A DNA stretch of 64,000 bases, taken from NCBI GenBank assembly GCA_030435675.1, contig CM059621.1, positions 6,076,001 through 6,140,000 on the forward strand, given 5' to 3'. The notes under the pieces are model-generated. The model was not told the origin of the DNA, made no database searches, and saw only the letters and a program-made list of their open reading frames with translations. Position numbers and translations under genes: made by a program. This document shows, in pieces, positions 1 to 11,875 of the stretch (position 1 is the stretch's first letter; each line of letters begins with the position of its first letter). The stretch is from Steinernema hermaphroditum (lineage: Eukaryota; Nematoda; Chromadorea; Rhabditida; Steinernematidae).

Positions 1-1290
1 TGGGGCGGAATTGTCGTGGAGCCCTTCACAACAACTTTCTCATGTGATAGATCCGTTTAGGAAGGTTCTAAACAAATTGGAGTGCTTGCCCCTCGAGTAA
101 TTTATCAGCGCACCTTTCATCAATGTCAAAGATTCATCAGAAAACTACATAAATTTGGCGCGATAAAAACACGAATGGAACTTGATGTTTGGGTAAGAGG
201 CTCATTATCGGCATCTTGAATCCTGCTTCGAACCTTTTTCCTTCGGTTGTCCCAAAGGTATAACGCCTATAAGGAAAAGCAGTAGCGTTCGGAACCTTTT
301 TAGGATGATACAATTCAAGACACGCAATGGATAGAGCGATAAAAGAAAAAGCCGAATTTACGCCACCCACCGGGATTTGATCTTTCATTTGTGTCCCCAG
401 CGATCAGTCGGGTCATCCACTCGCTGGACTCCACCCGCGCCCTCATAGAAACCGAAGAAGCGCTACAACTCCGAAGTCTGTGCCGCCAGCTGTCCTGATG
501 GTTTCCAGTTCAACCGATGTGCTCCGACAAAGCGTTTCGCCCGGATGCCGCTCTGCTTCCGTGCCGCCCATGCGAGAAATAAACTGTGAAAAACTCACCG
601 GGATTCAAACAAAAAGCTCAGAGAGATCATGTCGGGACTCGGACATTTGGGTGCTCGACTTACCAATGTTTGTTCTTGGGGTTGTTACGATTTGATCGCT
701 TCTTCTTTCAATAGCCGAACCAATTATTTCTACTGCGAATGTTTATTTTGTTGCAGTGGGTTTCATTGACTCTGGGACAGTTTTATGAGAGCACGAGTTT
801 AATCTTTCGGATCACTAGACCATGCGAGACACCTTCCAGGCCTCCTGGGAGCCGAAGTGATCATTGTCGTTGTTGCCACAATGCTCTTCCCAGCTCCCAG
901 AACCAAGGTTGTCGTAGTTCCTTCCATCTGGCCAAGAAGTTCTTCACCGCTGCCCGCCTCGCCAACTCGAAGATTCGCTGCAATGCAAATGTCTACGCCT
1001 CCAGCCGAACTAGAAGATCGTCTTCCTTTACGCTTCGGCGCTCTCCGACGTCGTGCTTCTACCTGAACAAGTCTCTTCTGGCGTAGTTGTTGGTATCGCG
1101 GTCAGTGCGACAGAGGTTGAGTACTACGCGAGCGCCATCGAGTTCTGCTATGGAAAGCCGCGTGCTGCAGTCGGTTTTGGTTTTTGTGGAAAGAGCGTAT
1201 GCATACCACAGTTTGCTATCCAATATGTACATAACATAACGCATCACGATAAATTTATGTACATATAATTTCTAGTGAACGTAACAAAGT
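1..1290. other. No gene supported; fragments and dispersed repeat
   Basis: I see no complete gene. On the plus strand, 461-588 reads as a short cysteine-containing stretch (VCAASCPDGF core) ending in TGA, which could be the end of an extracellular-protein exon or a pseudogene; it has no convincing start or partner exon. Around 828-960 there is a copy of a dispersed non-coding repeat also seen near 5330, 39200 and 55200 (shared phrase TTCCAGGCCTYCTGGGAGCC). Confidence 0.4.
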
Positions 1291-1295
1291 GAACT

Positions 1296-1964
1296 TCACA
1301 AAGGACAACCCCGGAGTGATTTCTTCATTTCTCTCTCCTGGTGCCTCACAGACTGCATTGAAACTTCGTATTCGATTACCATAAGAGTGCAGAGGAAACT
1401 GCAGAGAATCTTGAAGGCCTTCAAGAAAAGAAGTCTGTCCAGCTCCGACGGAAATCGTATTGTCTCGAGCAGTTTGTAAACGTTCGATTGCCATATGTCT
1501 AGAAAAGTGGTCTTGAATCCATACGGTGCATATTTTATGTGGATCGATCCTAAATATGCATGGTAGAACGAGGAAAATAGTTCGACTATACCCAGATGTT
1601 CGCTGTCCTTCCTAACAAGTGCTTCGTCCAAATTATTCCTCACAATCTGTTTGGTGAAGAAGGCGCAGTTGCCTTTGGCCATTCTGATAAGTTTCGGCCA
1701 TTCTTCCACGCGCTCACAGCCGGGATCTTTCATTCGACACGATATGATGTCAAGAAGTTTCGGCGACTCCTTGATGCTAGCAACCATCGTCTTTAGAAAG
1801 AGATCTGGCTCTTGGACAAGGACAGTTCGGATCCAGTGGTTGCGAAGGATCTCTTTTTCGTCGTCGGTGAGAACGAAGGATACGGTTTGACTCTTTTTGC
1901 GGATCTCGTGCTTGACCTTGTCCTGTCGTGTCTGTCGCGCAAGCGCTGATATGGAACCGCCCAT
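1296..1964 (-). CDS. Globin, N-terminally myristoylatable
   Basis: A 222-residue intronless frame with a globin core. The A helix reads LTDDEKEILRNHW (about residues 33-44) with the conserved Trp44, and the F-helix region LGSIHIKYAPYGF puts the probable heme-binding proximal histidine at His142. No histidine is evident at the expected distal E7 position near residues 100-103. The protein begins Met-Gly-Gly-Ser-Ile-Ser, a good N-myristoylation consensus, as in several membrane-attached nematode globins, so a sensory or redox role at a membrane is likelier than oxygen transport (inference). The start is supported by a TTTCAG acceptor about 9 bases upstream, fitting spliced-leader addition. The N-terminal extension of about 30 residues and the C-terminal tail of about 30 residues exceed the globin fold, as is common in nematodes. 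The lack of introns is unusual for nematode globins. Confidence 0.82.
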   Translation of the reverse strand: MGGSISALARQTRQDKVKHEIRKKSQTVSFVLTDDEKEILRNHWIRTVLVQEPDLFLKTMVASIKESPKLLDIISCRMKDPGCERVEEWPKLIRMAKGNCAFFTKQIVRNNLDEALVRKDSEHLGIVELFSSFYHAYLGSIHIKYAPYGFKTTFLDIWQSNVYKLLETIRFPSELDRLLFLKAFKILCSFLCTLMVIEYEVSMQSVRHQEREMKKSLRGCPL

Positions 1965-1989
1965 GGTATGAATCTGAAATACATATTGT

Positions 1990-4900
1990 CATGAAGAATA
2001 GTTTTTCATTATAATGCACGGAAAACGTTGGCTACGTTCTCATATATTGCTCAAAATTCCAAAGTGTTTGGAGGCATTACGGCTGAAATAATTTGAAACA
2101 AGACACTTCACGTTCGAAGTTTACTTCCTTCTTGACATCAACAAGCAGTTAATGGCGTCATCATACGCGAAGAAGACAGCCATTAGACAAAGCTTACAAT
2201 AACATCTGGTCACATTATACTTATTGTTTTGACAAAGGGTATTGTTAATTAAGAAATTTATGTGATGCTGTGTGACTCACGCTAGTTCTCCTTAGAAAAA
2301 GGTCATACGAAGAGGAAAGAAAAATGAGCTTGGGTGTGGATGTTTCTGGGCCGCATTTAAAGACAGTGTATAAAAACATCTTCGTAGCCACAACATCTTA
2401 CGACTTTACGACTTTATTTCATGAATCAAGGGCATAAGGCCTTACATGACACCAAATCACATGTACAACAGAGTATGTATGGTCAGTTCTTGTCGTTTTT
2501 TGACCGTTTTTCTATTGCTTCCAAGATATCGTCGAAAACCTTAAAAAAGGGACAAAACTCAGAACACAGAAATTTGGACCACATGTACTGTCAGAACTTG
2601 ACCGGAAGGAACGTAACGTAGAAAAATAAACATGAATAACGAACTTTGAATTAGAATCACCAGTGTGTAACACATGTATCAACTTCAGGGCTACCATTCA
2701 GTACCAAAAACTACAAAGTACAAAAGGACAAAAAACATATATTCGATCCGGTATTCGATTCGATCGAATACCTGATTGTAAACCTTGATTTTGTCCCTTC
2801 TTTGTAGTTTTTGGTACCAAGAGCTGTCTAAAATCGCATATTATATTATTGCGCGCTGCGACGAACAAGAAATTGTAGAGCAACCCGAGAATAGTGTCCG
2901 CATAGCGACACTAAAACGTCATATATTACTTTTTTTCGCAAATCGTGCGTGGAAACGACATTTCGAAAAACTGTTTGGACCAAAAGCCTTCACAATAGTA
3001 TGCTTTCGCCACGCACTTTGCACAATATACATTGTGGTCGTTATCCATTTCCCGAGGCAATCATACACCAGAGACAAGGAACCAGAATTTTCGTGCGAAA
3101 GACGTTGTCATGTCAGCTACTTCCTGAATAACAACATGGGACGCTTGTTCAACTACGCAGAGAAATTGGGTCGGCAAGGATTATAGGAGAGATAATGGGA
3201 AAACGAGCCGGAACACAGTCTTTAAGGCATATAATTTAAAGATTGGTTAATAAGAAAGTTGGCGGGTTCGGGTCGGGTGCCCAAAGCAAACTCGGAACAG
3301 TCAGCAATACAATCCATACTAGACCCTTGAAGACACCGAAATCGTTCTGTGACATTTGAAAAGCGCAAAACTCTTCTTTAACTGCGATCCATTCCATCAT
3401 TCACAAATTGAACTTTTACGAGCGTTTGGATACTGAGCTTGAAGCACAAAGCCGATGTGCTCCATTGGGATTAAAATTTTCAAGTTCCGGTTTTCGAAAA
3501 GTTGAGGTTTGGGAACGCGATAGTTCGGCTACCAAGAGTTCGGATAACAGCTTTTATTAACAGCAAGAATCATTAAAAGTGTGGATATATCAAAATCCGA
3601 GTTTGTTCGTTTAAAATCAGTGAAGCCGACTTGGTGCCGACTAAAATTGCATCAGGCTCCACGTAATAATCTTCCCTTTGTAGAACCATTTCTGCTTTGT
3701 TTTGGTAGTAACAGATATAAGATATCCTAGACACTCACCACCCATTTGGAACAATAGCCGTATTCAAGGGCATTCTACCAGAATAAATGCTTCAGCAATG
3801 GCACCAGCCAGAACAGTTACTTTGTCGTCTAAAAGGAAGCAGAGAAAAAAATCCATTTTGTGAAATACGAGAGATACGAGAAATAACAAAGTAAATGTAA
3901 AAACACGTACTCATTAGAGGAAAAGTGATGCATCGAAGACAAAGCATGTATATCAGTTAAATGACAAAAGGCTCCCTGAAGCATAACAAATAGACGAGAA
4001 AATAGGACTTGAAAAAACAGTCCATTTCCAAGAAAGTTGTTAAGAGACTAAAAATTGGTCGAGCCGAACACTAACATACGCACATGTTTGCACAGCGCTT
4101 TATGGCGAAAGCGGAAGCTGTAAATCAGATTTGCCATTTGGTTAATTAAAAAGGTAACGGCAAACATTTGGACGGGAAATGACAGAGGGCGAAAGATCAC
4201 GTATTCTTTGTAAACACGCGGGTGGGATGAGATAATGAAAAGGAAGGCGGATGCGTTTTTTCGAGATGTTTACGCCGCTATTTTTAGGATTGTCGCACAA
4301 AAACGCTGGGCGTTAGCAAAATGGAGGGAAGCGAATTTTAGGGAGGGTCGCCTTTGTGGGACAACCGCGCGTTTTGTTGCTTAGCTGCGGCGTCGCTAGA
4401 AGATGCCGAATGGCTTCCCAGCGGCTGGCGGTGACGTTCGCTCATCGTTTTGCAGCATTTGCGAAGAGGCAATCGAGGAGAGGGATAGAGTCTAAAACGA
4501 TAGTGCAAATGGAGGACGTTAGGAAGATAGAAGTCATTAGGATGTACATATAGAAATGGGAGAAAAATGTATTTTAAAGAGAGCGGAACTAACGGAGCCC
4601 GATTCCGGCTGGCACCCCACATGGCTTGCGAGCAAGAGCCTTAGCCGCGCAATGTACATATGCCAATTTCGACTGTACGTAATTCATCTACAGAGCGCAA
4701 ATGAACAGAGAAAGCCGGCCACATGTTCTTTTGTCTGTGGTCCTCTGCGCTCTCTTCTATCCACTCCTCATGAACAAGCTTGTTAAAGTTGACCAAAATG
4801 TACAAGGTTCATCTGTGCCTTATTCTCGCCCTGCATCTCTTGTAGGCGTCATGGCTTCAAGTCTCGGTCATCGGAAGATGTTGATGTTGGCACAACACCG

Positions 4901-7165
4901 GCTTCGGTTTCCTTCATCTGGCCTTTTCTTTCGTCCAGTCCAAGCACTGCCGCTGGAAGCCATCAGAACTTCAGCCTTATTGGTGTCCCATATGTGAAGT
5001 CAGTGGTGAGTGACCATTCACGATGTCATCTCTCCAGCGTTTTCTCGGTCTACCTTGTGGACGCCTGTTGCCTCCATTTGGAAATCAGTGTACACCACTT
5101 ACAACTATCCACAGCGCTCATGTTCCACGCATATTTCCATTTCTTTTCACAGCTGTCTCGCACACGTCCTTCAGAATTCAATTCAACACACGAATTCAAG
5201 AAATTCTTCAACGATCCAATATTGTTTATTAAGGAGCTTCGCTGTACAGCACTTGTTCCGCAATAAACATAATTACTTACTAGTCGTGATTACAATCGTA
5301 GTGGGAAGTCCTCTTCCTGCTGAGACGTCGGAACTACGGCTCCCTGGTGTTCCATCCCTTTTGAGAGCCGTGGTCGATCACTACGCTAACAACGCCGGCC
5401 AAGAACGACCGCTCATTCAACAGTTGTTCGCCCCTGATACAAATGAAAACAGTTGCAGAACACCACACCGTTTTTGAATGAAAAGTTCATTGTAGCCGAG
5501 AATATTTCTGTGTTTCCTGGTGCAGTCGTAGTCGATTTATTTTGCAAATCTCTTTCCCACAGATGCAAGGTCGTTTTTGCTTGTTGAAATGTTGCTACCA
5601 GAGATTAGTTTCGAGCAAGCGGCTGCTGGGAATAGGACCAGATTCAATTACAGCTCTGGCCGTGCTCTATAATTGCGCCGATCTCTCAGGTGCTCAAATT
5701 CCAAGAGTGTTAGTGATGGGTCTTAGCGCGAAATGTTTTGCGACGCGCGTGTTGTTTATCTTTAGAGCCTGATATAGTCGTACTCACGACCTGGACCTGT
5801 AATTGTGGGGTTTATGTGCAGTGATTTCTGTTAAGCCAAAGATCATTTCAGTTGCGGATTTGGTGTTGCGTGTTGCAAATATTGCAATATTGCAAGTTCA
5901 TAAATTTATCTGAAAGAGCCTACAACATTACGTTACTAGAAAACAGTTCATTCATTCATTCAAAAATTCGTAGATTCCAAAGGTCATGTTAATACTTCCG
6001 TTAAGAAAAGCCATAGCGCAAAGTGCGCCTCTGTGGAAGTCAACGAGGAACCTAAAACTCTCTTTTTGCACTCACTTATCACATTAGCGCTGTAGTTATT
6101 AGATAACGTCTTCCGTATCACGGAATGGCACCAAAACTGCTGGACGCATTTCCCGCATTCCGGGACCTATGTAAGAGGGAACTGAAGGAATGATTGCTAT
6201 TAACCATTGCTATTTTATTTAAGAACGATTGATTTGTGTAACGATTGAAATACGTTGGTACAGTTCCATTTCTAGATGCAACATATTTCCTTTTAGATGA
6301 TGAAAGTTTAAACTTAGGCTATCCTATGTTGTGAGGCTTTATACCTATCCAGCTGCAAAATGCTCGCGAGCCATTACCGAGATCTGGGATTCGTGGAAAT
6401 CATTTTAATCATTTCAAGGCATTTTCGGGTGGTTTGCCAGGTCTGCATTAAATCTTCAGTCCAGGTGACCACTATCGAACCGAACCACGTCACTTTTTTA
6501 CGTTTCTCGCAACAGATGTTGCCATTTTCTGTGTGCGTTATAGCTGTCCACTAAGGGCACACTCTCGTACATTTCATTTCAAAGTGACTGACTATAAGAC
6601 TGGCTGTTTAAAATGAACATCGGTTCTGATATATGAAAACACTAACTCTTCACTTTGTATTGAAACCGTTTAAAACACTTTTGCGTGTTTTGTTCATATT
6701 TTTATCCATCGCATATCCCCTGTATATTCGCGTTTTTTCTATATATTCGAATTCGCGCGCAGCCGGGTTTATAACTGTATGAAGTACCTTTTCATGCACG
6801 TTGGTTATCATTAATTTCTCGAAGTGACAAATACATTTATCGCTGAGGTCGGGAGACCTCATTTCGTGCTGTAACGCACCGACAAGAACAACGCATCCTT
6901 TATCCTATGTCATAGATGCAACATTGAACTCTTGCCATAGTGGATGCCCTTAGGTCACGATTGTGGTCCTTCTCACGCCTTTGAGCACAAATGTGACGTT
7001 GTGTCGTTCGGAGATTGGTGCCCAAATTTTAAAGGCACACGAAGCCCCACCTTCCTGCGCTCATTAGTCGGATCGTGGGAATCTCCTCGAGCTCCTATAT
7101 AATAGCCGAAGATTGGACACATTTCTACGCTTTTAGAGTTCTGTCGCCAACTCCGCCACAACCTC
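1990..7165. other. Gene-poor stretch with repeats
   Basis: About 5 kb without a gene I can support. It holds an imperfect foldback at 2698-2822 (arms built on GTACCAAAAACTACAAAG around a TATTCGAT-rich loop), a dispersed-repeat fragment at about 4850-5000, and another at about 5320-5400 (GGAACTACGGCTCCCTGGTGTTCCA, shared in part with 55190). Open frames at 5010-5477 and elsewhere lack family features, splice context and start context. Confidence 0.5.
2698..2822. repeat. Short imperfect inverted repeat
   Basis: The left arm (AGTACCAAAAACTACAAAG) and right arm (CTTTGTAGTTTTTGGTACC) are reverse complements apart from the outermost bases, with a second short match AAAAGGAC/GTCCCTT inside. The loop carries TATTCGAT/ATCGAATA motifs. 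Probably a decayed MITE or hairpin; no target duplication was identified. Confidence 0.45.
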
Positions 7166-7169
7166 CAAC

Positions 7170-8393
7170 ATGGAAATGTATATATTCCGTCATCGTGACT
7201 ACAACTATTACTACAACTGTTCCATGCATACCGAAGAGGAATGGTCCTATCTGGGCGTCCGTCGCGTCCATATCGGCCTTTACAGCATGCTCTTCGGCCT
7301 CGTCTGCATGGTATGTCACGTGCTATGATCAGGATTATGTGTGCCGCTCCAGATGCTGTACATTCCGTGCATGAAAACAATGTTGCAATCGAATCTTTGG
7401 AAGAACTCGTGCTACAAACTGATGTTCTACAATGGAATGATCGACGTCTGGGGAATCGTCAACAGCTGCTTCATAACGGGCTACTTTGCGATCAACGGAA
7501 CAGTTTTCTGTGATTATGCTCATTTCATCTACCTCTACGGAACCACTGTCATGGGTAGGCGTACACAGAAACGCTCATGATAAGACGAGTTTAGCTCTGT
7601 GGGCAACACAATGCATGACGGTCGTTCTTCTGGCTCTCAATCGGTGCATCGACTTATGGCAACATCCCGTCTTCTTGGGCGTTTTTGAAGGAAAAAGGAC
7701 CTACTTTTGCCTACTTTTACCCACCACCTACTTTCTCTGCTTCATGTTCTTCGTACCACCATCAGTTTATACATCTACTGTCAACATGTGGGTACTCGAT
7801 CCCTTCCTTGGAATACCCAATATCACAGTCGACAGAACTCCTGTAAGTAGCCGTTGACCGACCGTCCATACAATGTGTCAATTTAGTACGAAGTCGTTTG
7901 GCCACTGAACATCAACAACATCGTCCTTCTTATCACACTCTCGTCCCTCTACATGTTTCTCATCTTCTCAATATGGTACAAGAGCCGCGGCGCCCGAAGT
8001 GCCATTATGAGTAAAGTGCAGAAGCAGGTTAATTCGATGCTTTTTGCCAAAATTACTTATTCTTCTCTTTAGATAACCCTTCAAGCCTTCCTAATCTGCA
8101 TGGTCATCTACGTCACCGGTGGCATATACACTCTGTTTGAGTTTTTCCCTAGCACACCCGGTTTCTTCATGGTTGTGTGCTTCTTCTCCTGGCAGCTCGG
8201 TTTCGGAGGGACCGTGCTCATCTACATGGTTTTGAATAAATCGCTTCGAAGCGGTGTCATAGCCTTCTACGTGAAACCGTTCGTCAAAGACTGCCAACTA
8301 GGGATGGCAAGCACGTACGGGTCGTCGGCCGTAGCGCCAAGCGCGGCTCCTCCTGTGCCCAGGAAGAGCATCACCACAATTACTAACTATTAA
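7170..8393 (+). CDS. Srt-family 7TM chemoreceptor (Srt-1 here)
   Basis: Five exons read in frame: 7170-7310, 7353-7554, 7595-7842, 7887-8027 and 8073-8393 (1053 nt, 350 aa). All introns are 40-45 bases with GT..AG ends. Diagnostic Srt features: a short N-terminus with YYNCS (about residues 14-18) followed by EEEW, YIPCMKTM and NSCYKLMFYNG in TM2, ALNRC near the end of TM3, FEGKRTY, a DPFLGIPNI loop and FGGTVLIYMVLNKSLR in TM7. Seven hydrophobic segments are visible. Nematode Srt proteins are chemosensory GPCRs, normally expressed in ciliated neurons. AATAAA lies 34 bases after the stop. Three related genes in this window (37396-38732 minus, 53629-54817, 60927-62167) share the 141-base first exon; those three have an extra intron before TM7 that is absent here. 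Confidence 0.88.
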
Positions 8394-8870
8394 ATGTTGA
8401 TAATATGTTCTATGATTTAAGAATGTAATAAATTTGATATTCTATGGGATTTTGTGAGTCAGAATTAGTAGTGTGCGACCAAAAAGACTTCGAAGGAATA
8501 AAGAAGTCACTGAATAGTCCTGTCACAGCATGTTAAGATCGTTTCCTTTGTTAAAAGCTCTTATGTGCTCCTCTGTGGAAATTTAAGTATTTTATGATAA
8601 AGTCAAGCTTAAAGTAGAAATATCAAAAGGGATGTCATGTATTTCTTGAATCATTTATGTATAGTACGAGGACTTTGTGGAAATTTTATGCGTAATATGC
8701 GAAAAACAGCGTGCGTGGATACACTTTTGGTCCGACATAATGAAGCGCATGGGACTCGTCTTTTGTTTCCGTGGTTTCTGATTTTGTGGTCTTTCATTAT
8801 ATATATTGTCTGAGGTCATACGACGTTTCATTATGTGTTCGAATTGTTCGAATTCCGTGCTCAAGAAAGA

Positions 8871-9262
8871 AGTGACGACTAGAGTTGTCATCGGGTCGAA
8901 CCTGAAAATCCTCATTTTTTGCAGTACGGACCAATTTTGAAGTCCGATCGAGAAACTTCCAGGTGCGCTGACTTCGCCCCAACGTCGCGGCCCAGAATAG
9001 TCAAAAAATTTGACCGAAGAACGAAAAAGTCCATTCAAAAATTTTCGGGTTCAGATTTTCGGGTTCGGGTTCGGGTTTTTCGGGTTTCACCCCTAATTGG
9101 ACCTTGTTTTGTTGTTCCGTCAAACTTTTTTGATTATGCTGGGCCGCGACGTTGGGGCGAAGCCAGCGCACTTGAAAGTTTCTCGTTTGGACTACAAAAT
9201 TGGTCCGTATTGCAAAAAATGCGAATTTTCGTGTTCGACCCGATGATAACTCTAGTGACGAC
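8871..9262. mobile_element. Foldback MITE with TTCGGG-repeat loop
   Basis: Two inverted arms of about 150 bases (about 8871-9022 and 9112-9262) match at most positions; both contain CGCCCCAACGTCGCGGCCCA or its complement and TACGGACCAATTTTG. The loop at about 9040-9090 is rich in TTCGGG repeats. The same short frame translated from each arm is simply the arm read twice, not a protein family. No target duplication could be assigned. Confidence 0.7.
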
Positions 9263-9453
9263 AACGGTGTGATATTGTTCCTCTTTGTACATATATGAGA
9301 CTTACTGCACGGCGTAACGACTATTTTGCATTTATAAATAACGCGATTTCAACCCTACATCACAACAACCTAGTTTATAATATTTAAAACGATACAGCCA
9401 TTCACCACGTTGGTACTGTGAGCCATATCCGGGTGTAGCAGTTCTTCATGGCT

Positions 9454-10380
9454 TCAGACGGTAGCAGAACCTGTGCTGACCATCGTCTTCCGTCTCGTGA
9501 AGATTTTCAATACAGCTTTTCTGTATGGAGTAACGAATACGAGGGTGGCTATCCAGCTAAGCATAGCCTCCAAGAAGGGGCAGTGACTTAGTATACCAAT
9601 GACCACATCAGCGTAATCCAACTGATAGTACATAGATGCCAAGGCTGCAAGTGCGGGAAATAAGTGCATAGCTATAGGAATGCTGACTAGCACAACCAGA
9701 TTCCATGTGAGGAGATTTTGAAGACGATATGTTTGGGCTGACATTAAGCTTTTCTGCGACTTCAGACTTTTGATGCTAAGAAGAGCCAGTACTACAAGAG
9801 CAGTTCCTTCCAGCGAAGCGATCACAGCCACGGTCAGAAAACTAAGAGTTAGATATCTGTCTTTGTCGAAACACAGCATTTGAACTTGATTTTTGTTTAC
9901 CCATTTAATGTGTAAAGCAGGGAAGTAAATAATGGAGAATAGGGTGCCAATGAAATGGAGAATGACACACATTGACGGCCCAAAAGAAATTTTCGCGTCG
10001 CCGTTCAACTTCAAACGTATTTGTCCGTATCGATAGAGAAAACATATGACCATCGCAATGACCATATTTTCAGCACATACGAACATTAAACCGAAGATCG
10101 AAGTATTCACGTGGAAATGGAAATGTGAGGTCAGGCCTAGAAAGTTAAAGCACAACTTTTGTGATTTAATTTGATATTCACTGTAAGTGGGTTGTGCCAC
10201 AAGCCCTAACAAGAATAGACCCAGCATATACCAGAAAGTCAAATTCAAAATTGTGTTTCTGTAAAGACGTAGATTAGGTGGTGAGTTCCGAAGGACAATG
10301 TAGATGAAGAAGAATCCGAACAATAGGGCAAACACCCCGAAAAGGTAGTAGAAGAAGACGTTGACGTCGTCAATCGACAT
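9454..10380 (-). CDS. Intronless Str-superfamily 7TM chemoreceptor (group A)
   Basis: A 308-residue frame without introns, started at the Met of MSIDDVNVFFYY because this aligns with the starts of its paralogues (MSVNDVNVFFYY at 45018, MNGDAINAISYY at 20327, MLADTVNSWVYY at 34788). Shared features: RLYRNTILNLTFWY in TM1-2, ICFLYRYGQIR after TM3, LLSIKSLKSQKSLMSAQTYR in the third intracellular loop, and TPYRKAVLKIF after TM7. Seven hydrophobic segments are present. The fold and motifs place it in the nematode Str superfamily (Srd/Sri/Srh/Str), nearest group uncertain. The closest relative is the gene at 45018-45989 on the opposite strand; their 5' flanks are also alike, so the duplicated unit included upstream DNA. 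Confidence 0.82.
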   Translation of the reverse strand: MSIDDVNVFFYYLFGVFALLFGFFFIYIVLRNSPPNLRLYRNTILNLTFWYMLGLFLLGLVAQPTYSEYQIKSQKLCFNFLGLTSHFHFHVNTSIFGLMFVCAENMVIAMVICFLYRYGQIRLKLNGDAKISFGPSMCVILHFIGTLFSIIYFPALHIKWVNKNQVQMLCFDKDRYLTLSFLTVAVIASLEGTALVVLALLSIKSLKSQKSLMSAQTYRLQNLLTWNLVVLVSIPIAMHLFPALAALASMYYQLDYADVVIGILSHCPFLEAMLSWIATLVFVTPYRKAVLKIFTRRKTMVSTGSATV

Positions 10381-10609
10381 GACACCCGACTTCACTTATT
10401 ACGCTAAGAAGGTAAGCAGACTGAAATTCATGGAACTCACCTGCATCGGGCATGAAAAACAAGCGCTTTGTGCTTCTTTAACGAAAGGACCTCAAGTGGT
10501 AACCTTCAAGTGCGTATGTAGACAGGTGCATCGCTACCATGACGCTACCAGAATGTCTGATTTAAGATAGTGTTTTTGTAAACACGTAAAGTAAGCTGGA
10601 TTCTGTGAC

Positions 10610-11085
10610 GTACACTGATGGGATCGCTAATCGCTCTGTTCGGATACTATCTCCAGGCGAAGCCAGAAGAACATCAACGTCGATCAACGTCAACGGTGTG
10701 ATTTTGTCTTTCTTGTGCACATATCACGACATCCTCCTGGCGAACACGAACATGTCATATGTCTCGCCACTCTGAGTTTAAGTGGGCGTTGAGCCTTGAG
10801 CTTATCGACGTCACTTCTCAGCTAGAGCTCTACCCACTGCACCTGAAAAACGTGCGCCTTCGCTATTCCTCAGAGCATCGGCGATCTTCATCAGTAAAAC
10901 TCGTCGCATTGCAGAATCGTTTGGGAAAAATATAAGTAAAAATGGGATCTAATGGGATCGCACACTTATGAGACCGAAGATTGCTTTTCTCGGATGCCGT
11001 CTCCAGCGGGAGCAAAAAGAAGATCAACGTTAACGGCGCGATTTTGTCTGTCTTGTGCATATACGAGACGTCTCATAAGGAGGCC
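10610..11085. repeat. Two copies of a dispersed non-coding repeat (R1)
   Basis: At about 10615-10740 and 10950-11080 the same sequence occurs twice, each ending in GATCAACGT(C/T)AACGG(T/C)G(T/C)GATTTTGTCT followed by CTTGTGCATAT-like DNA. Related copies lie at about 9262-9300, 16310-16400 and 59290-59410. No coding capacity or terminal structure was resolved. Confidence 0.6.
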
Positions 11086-11387
11086 GTTTTTGATAACAGA
11101 AGATGAACTCGTAAAACTCAGAATAAAGAGCTGTTGTGGAGATCTTCTTAAAAATATCGGCATTGTCACTTCCCTTTCTTAGAATTAATACGTTTTATAG
11201 TGATCACTGTTTACTTTGCAAAACTGTCTGCAACTTCAAATACATTCAAATGTTTAAGTCGCACAAATAATTACTAATTATTCGAGTGCAAAAAAAATTG
11301 AAATGTTTATTCGAATATATGACTTCATGGGCATACAGAAAAGTGATTAATTATTAGGTTCTTGGTGATGGGAATGTTTGCGGACTC

Positions 11388-11627
11388 TTATTTCTTTCCA
11401 TATCCGGCGTAGGGGTGAGAGTAGCTGTTGTAATAACGATATCCGTAGTTCGGATATGCATATCCGTAGGTTTGGCCATAACCGTATCCGTATCCTTGGC
11501 CATAGCCATAGCCACCGTAACAGCCGTTACATCCGCCGATTCCTCCCAATCCTCCGAGTCCGAAGAAGGCTTCTGTGACCGAAGAAGCCAGGATAGCGAG
11601 GAGAAGGAAGCAGAGAATAGTCTTCAT
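11388..11627 (-). CDS. Secreted Gly/Tyr-rich small peptide
   Basis: A 79-residue precursor. Residues 1-20 form a clear signal peptide (MKTILCFLLLAILASSVTEA), chosen as the start because upstream in-frame codons add only polar residues. The mature part, about 59 residues, is made of GLGG, YGGYG, YGYGQ and YAY repeats with two cysteines (CNGC) and a lysine pair at the end. This composition matches nematode YGG-type secreted peptides of the nlp/cnc antimicrobial sort and small cuticle Gly/Tyr proteins; sequence alone does not separate the two. It has a TATA box about 50 bases upstream and an AATAAA about 76 bases after the stop. No introns. Confidence 0.78.
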   Translation of the reverse strand: MKTILCFLLLAILASSVTEAFFGLGGLGGIGGCNGCYGGYGYGQGYGYGYGQTYGYAYPNYGYRYYNSYSHPYAGYGKK

Positions 11628-11675
11628 CGCTTGAGGTCGATCCGAAGTTTGTCTCAAGTGCGCTATTCTCTTTCT

Positions 11676-11683
11676 CTTTTATA
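11676..11683 (-). promoter_or_regulatory. TATA box of the Gly/Tyr-rich peptide gene
   Basis: On the minus strand the sequence reads TATAAAAG about 49 bases before the start codon, a canonical core promoter position for a short, strongly expressed gene. Confidence 0.6.
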
Positions 11684-11875
11684 GTTTACGAAAGGGGAAG
11701 CGAAGTGTCAGTTTCGCAGAATTTCGTCAAATCGGACTTTTTTGGTGTCTGGTGAAAAAGGCAATGTGTGTCTAGTGTGTGCTGATAGATTACGGGTGGT
11801 GCGATAACGTTGACACCATAGTGTAATAGTGATTCACACACTCAATGATAACAAGGAACTGCATGCAAAGATGCA

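Noticed and set aside
5010..5477. 155-codon frame
   Set aside because: No domain, odd composition, and it extends into repeat R2.
8655..9272. Two similar frames on opposite strands that looked like a gene pair
   Set aside because: They are the inverted arms of one foldback element read in both directions.
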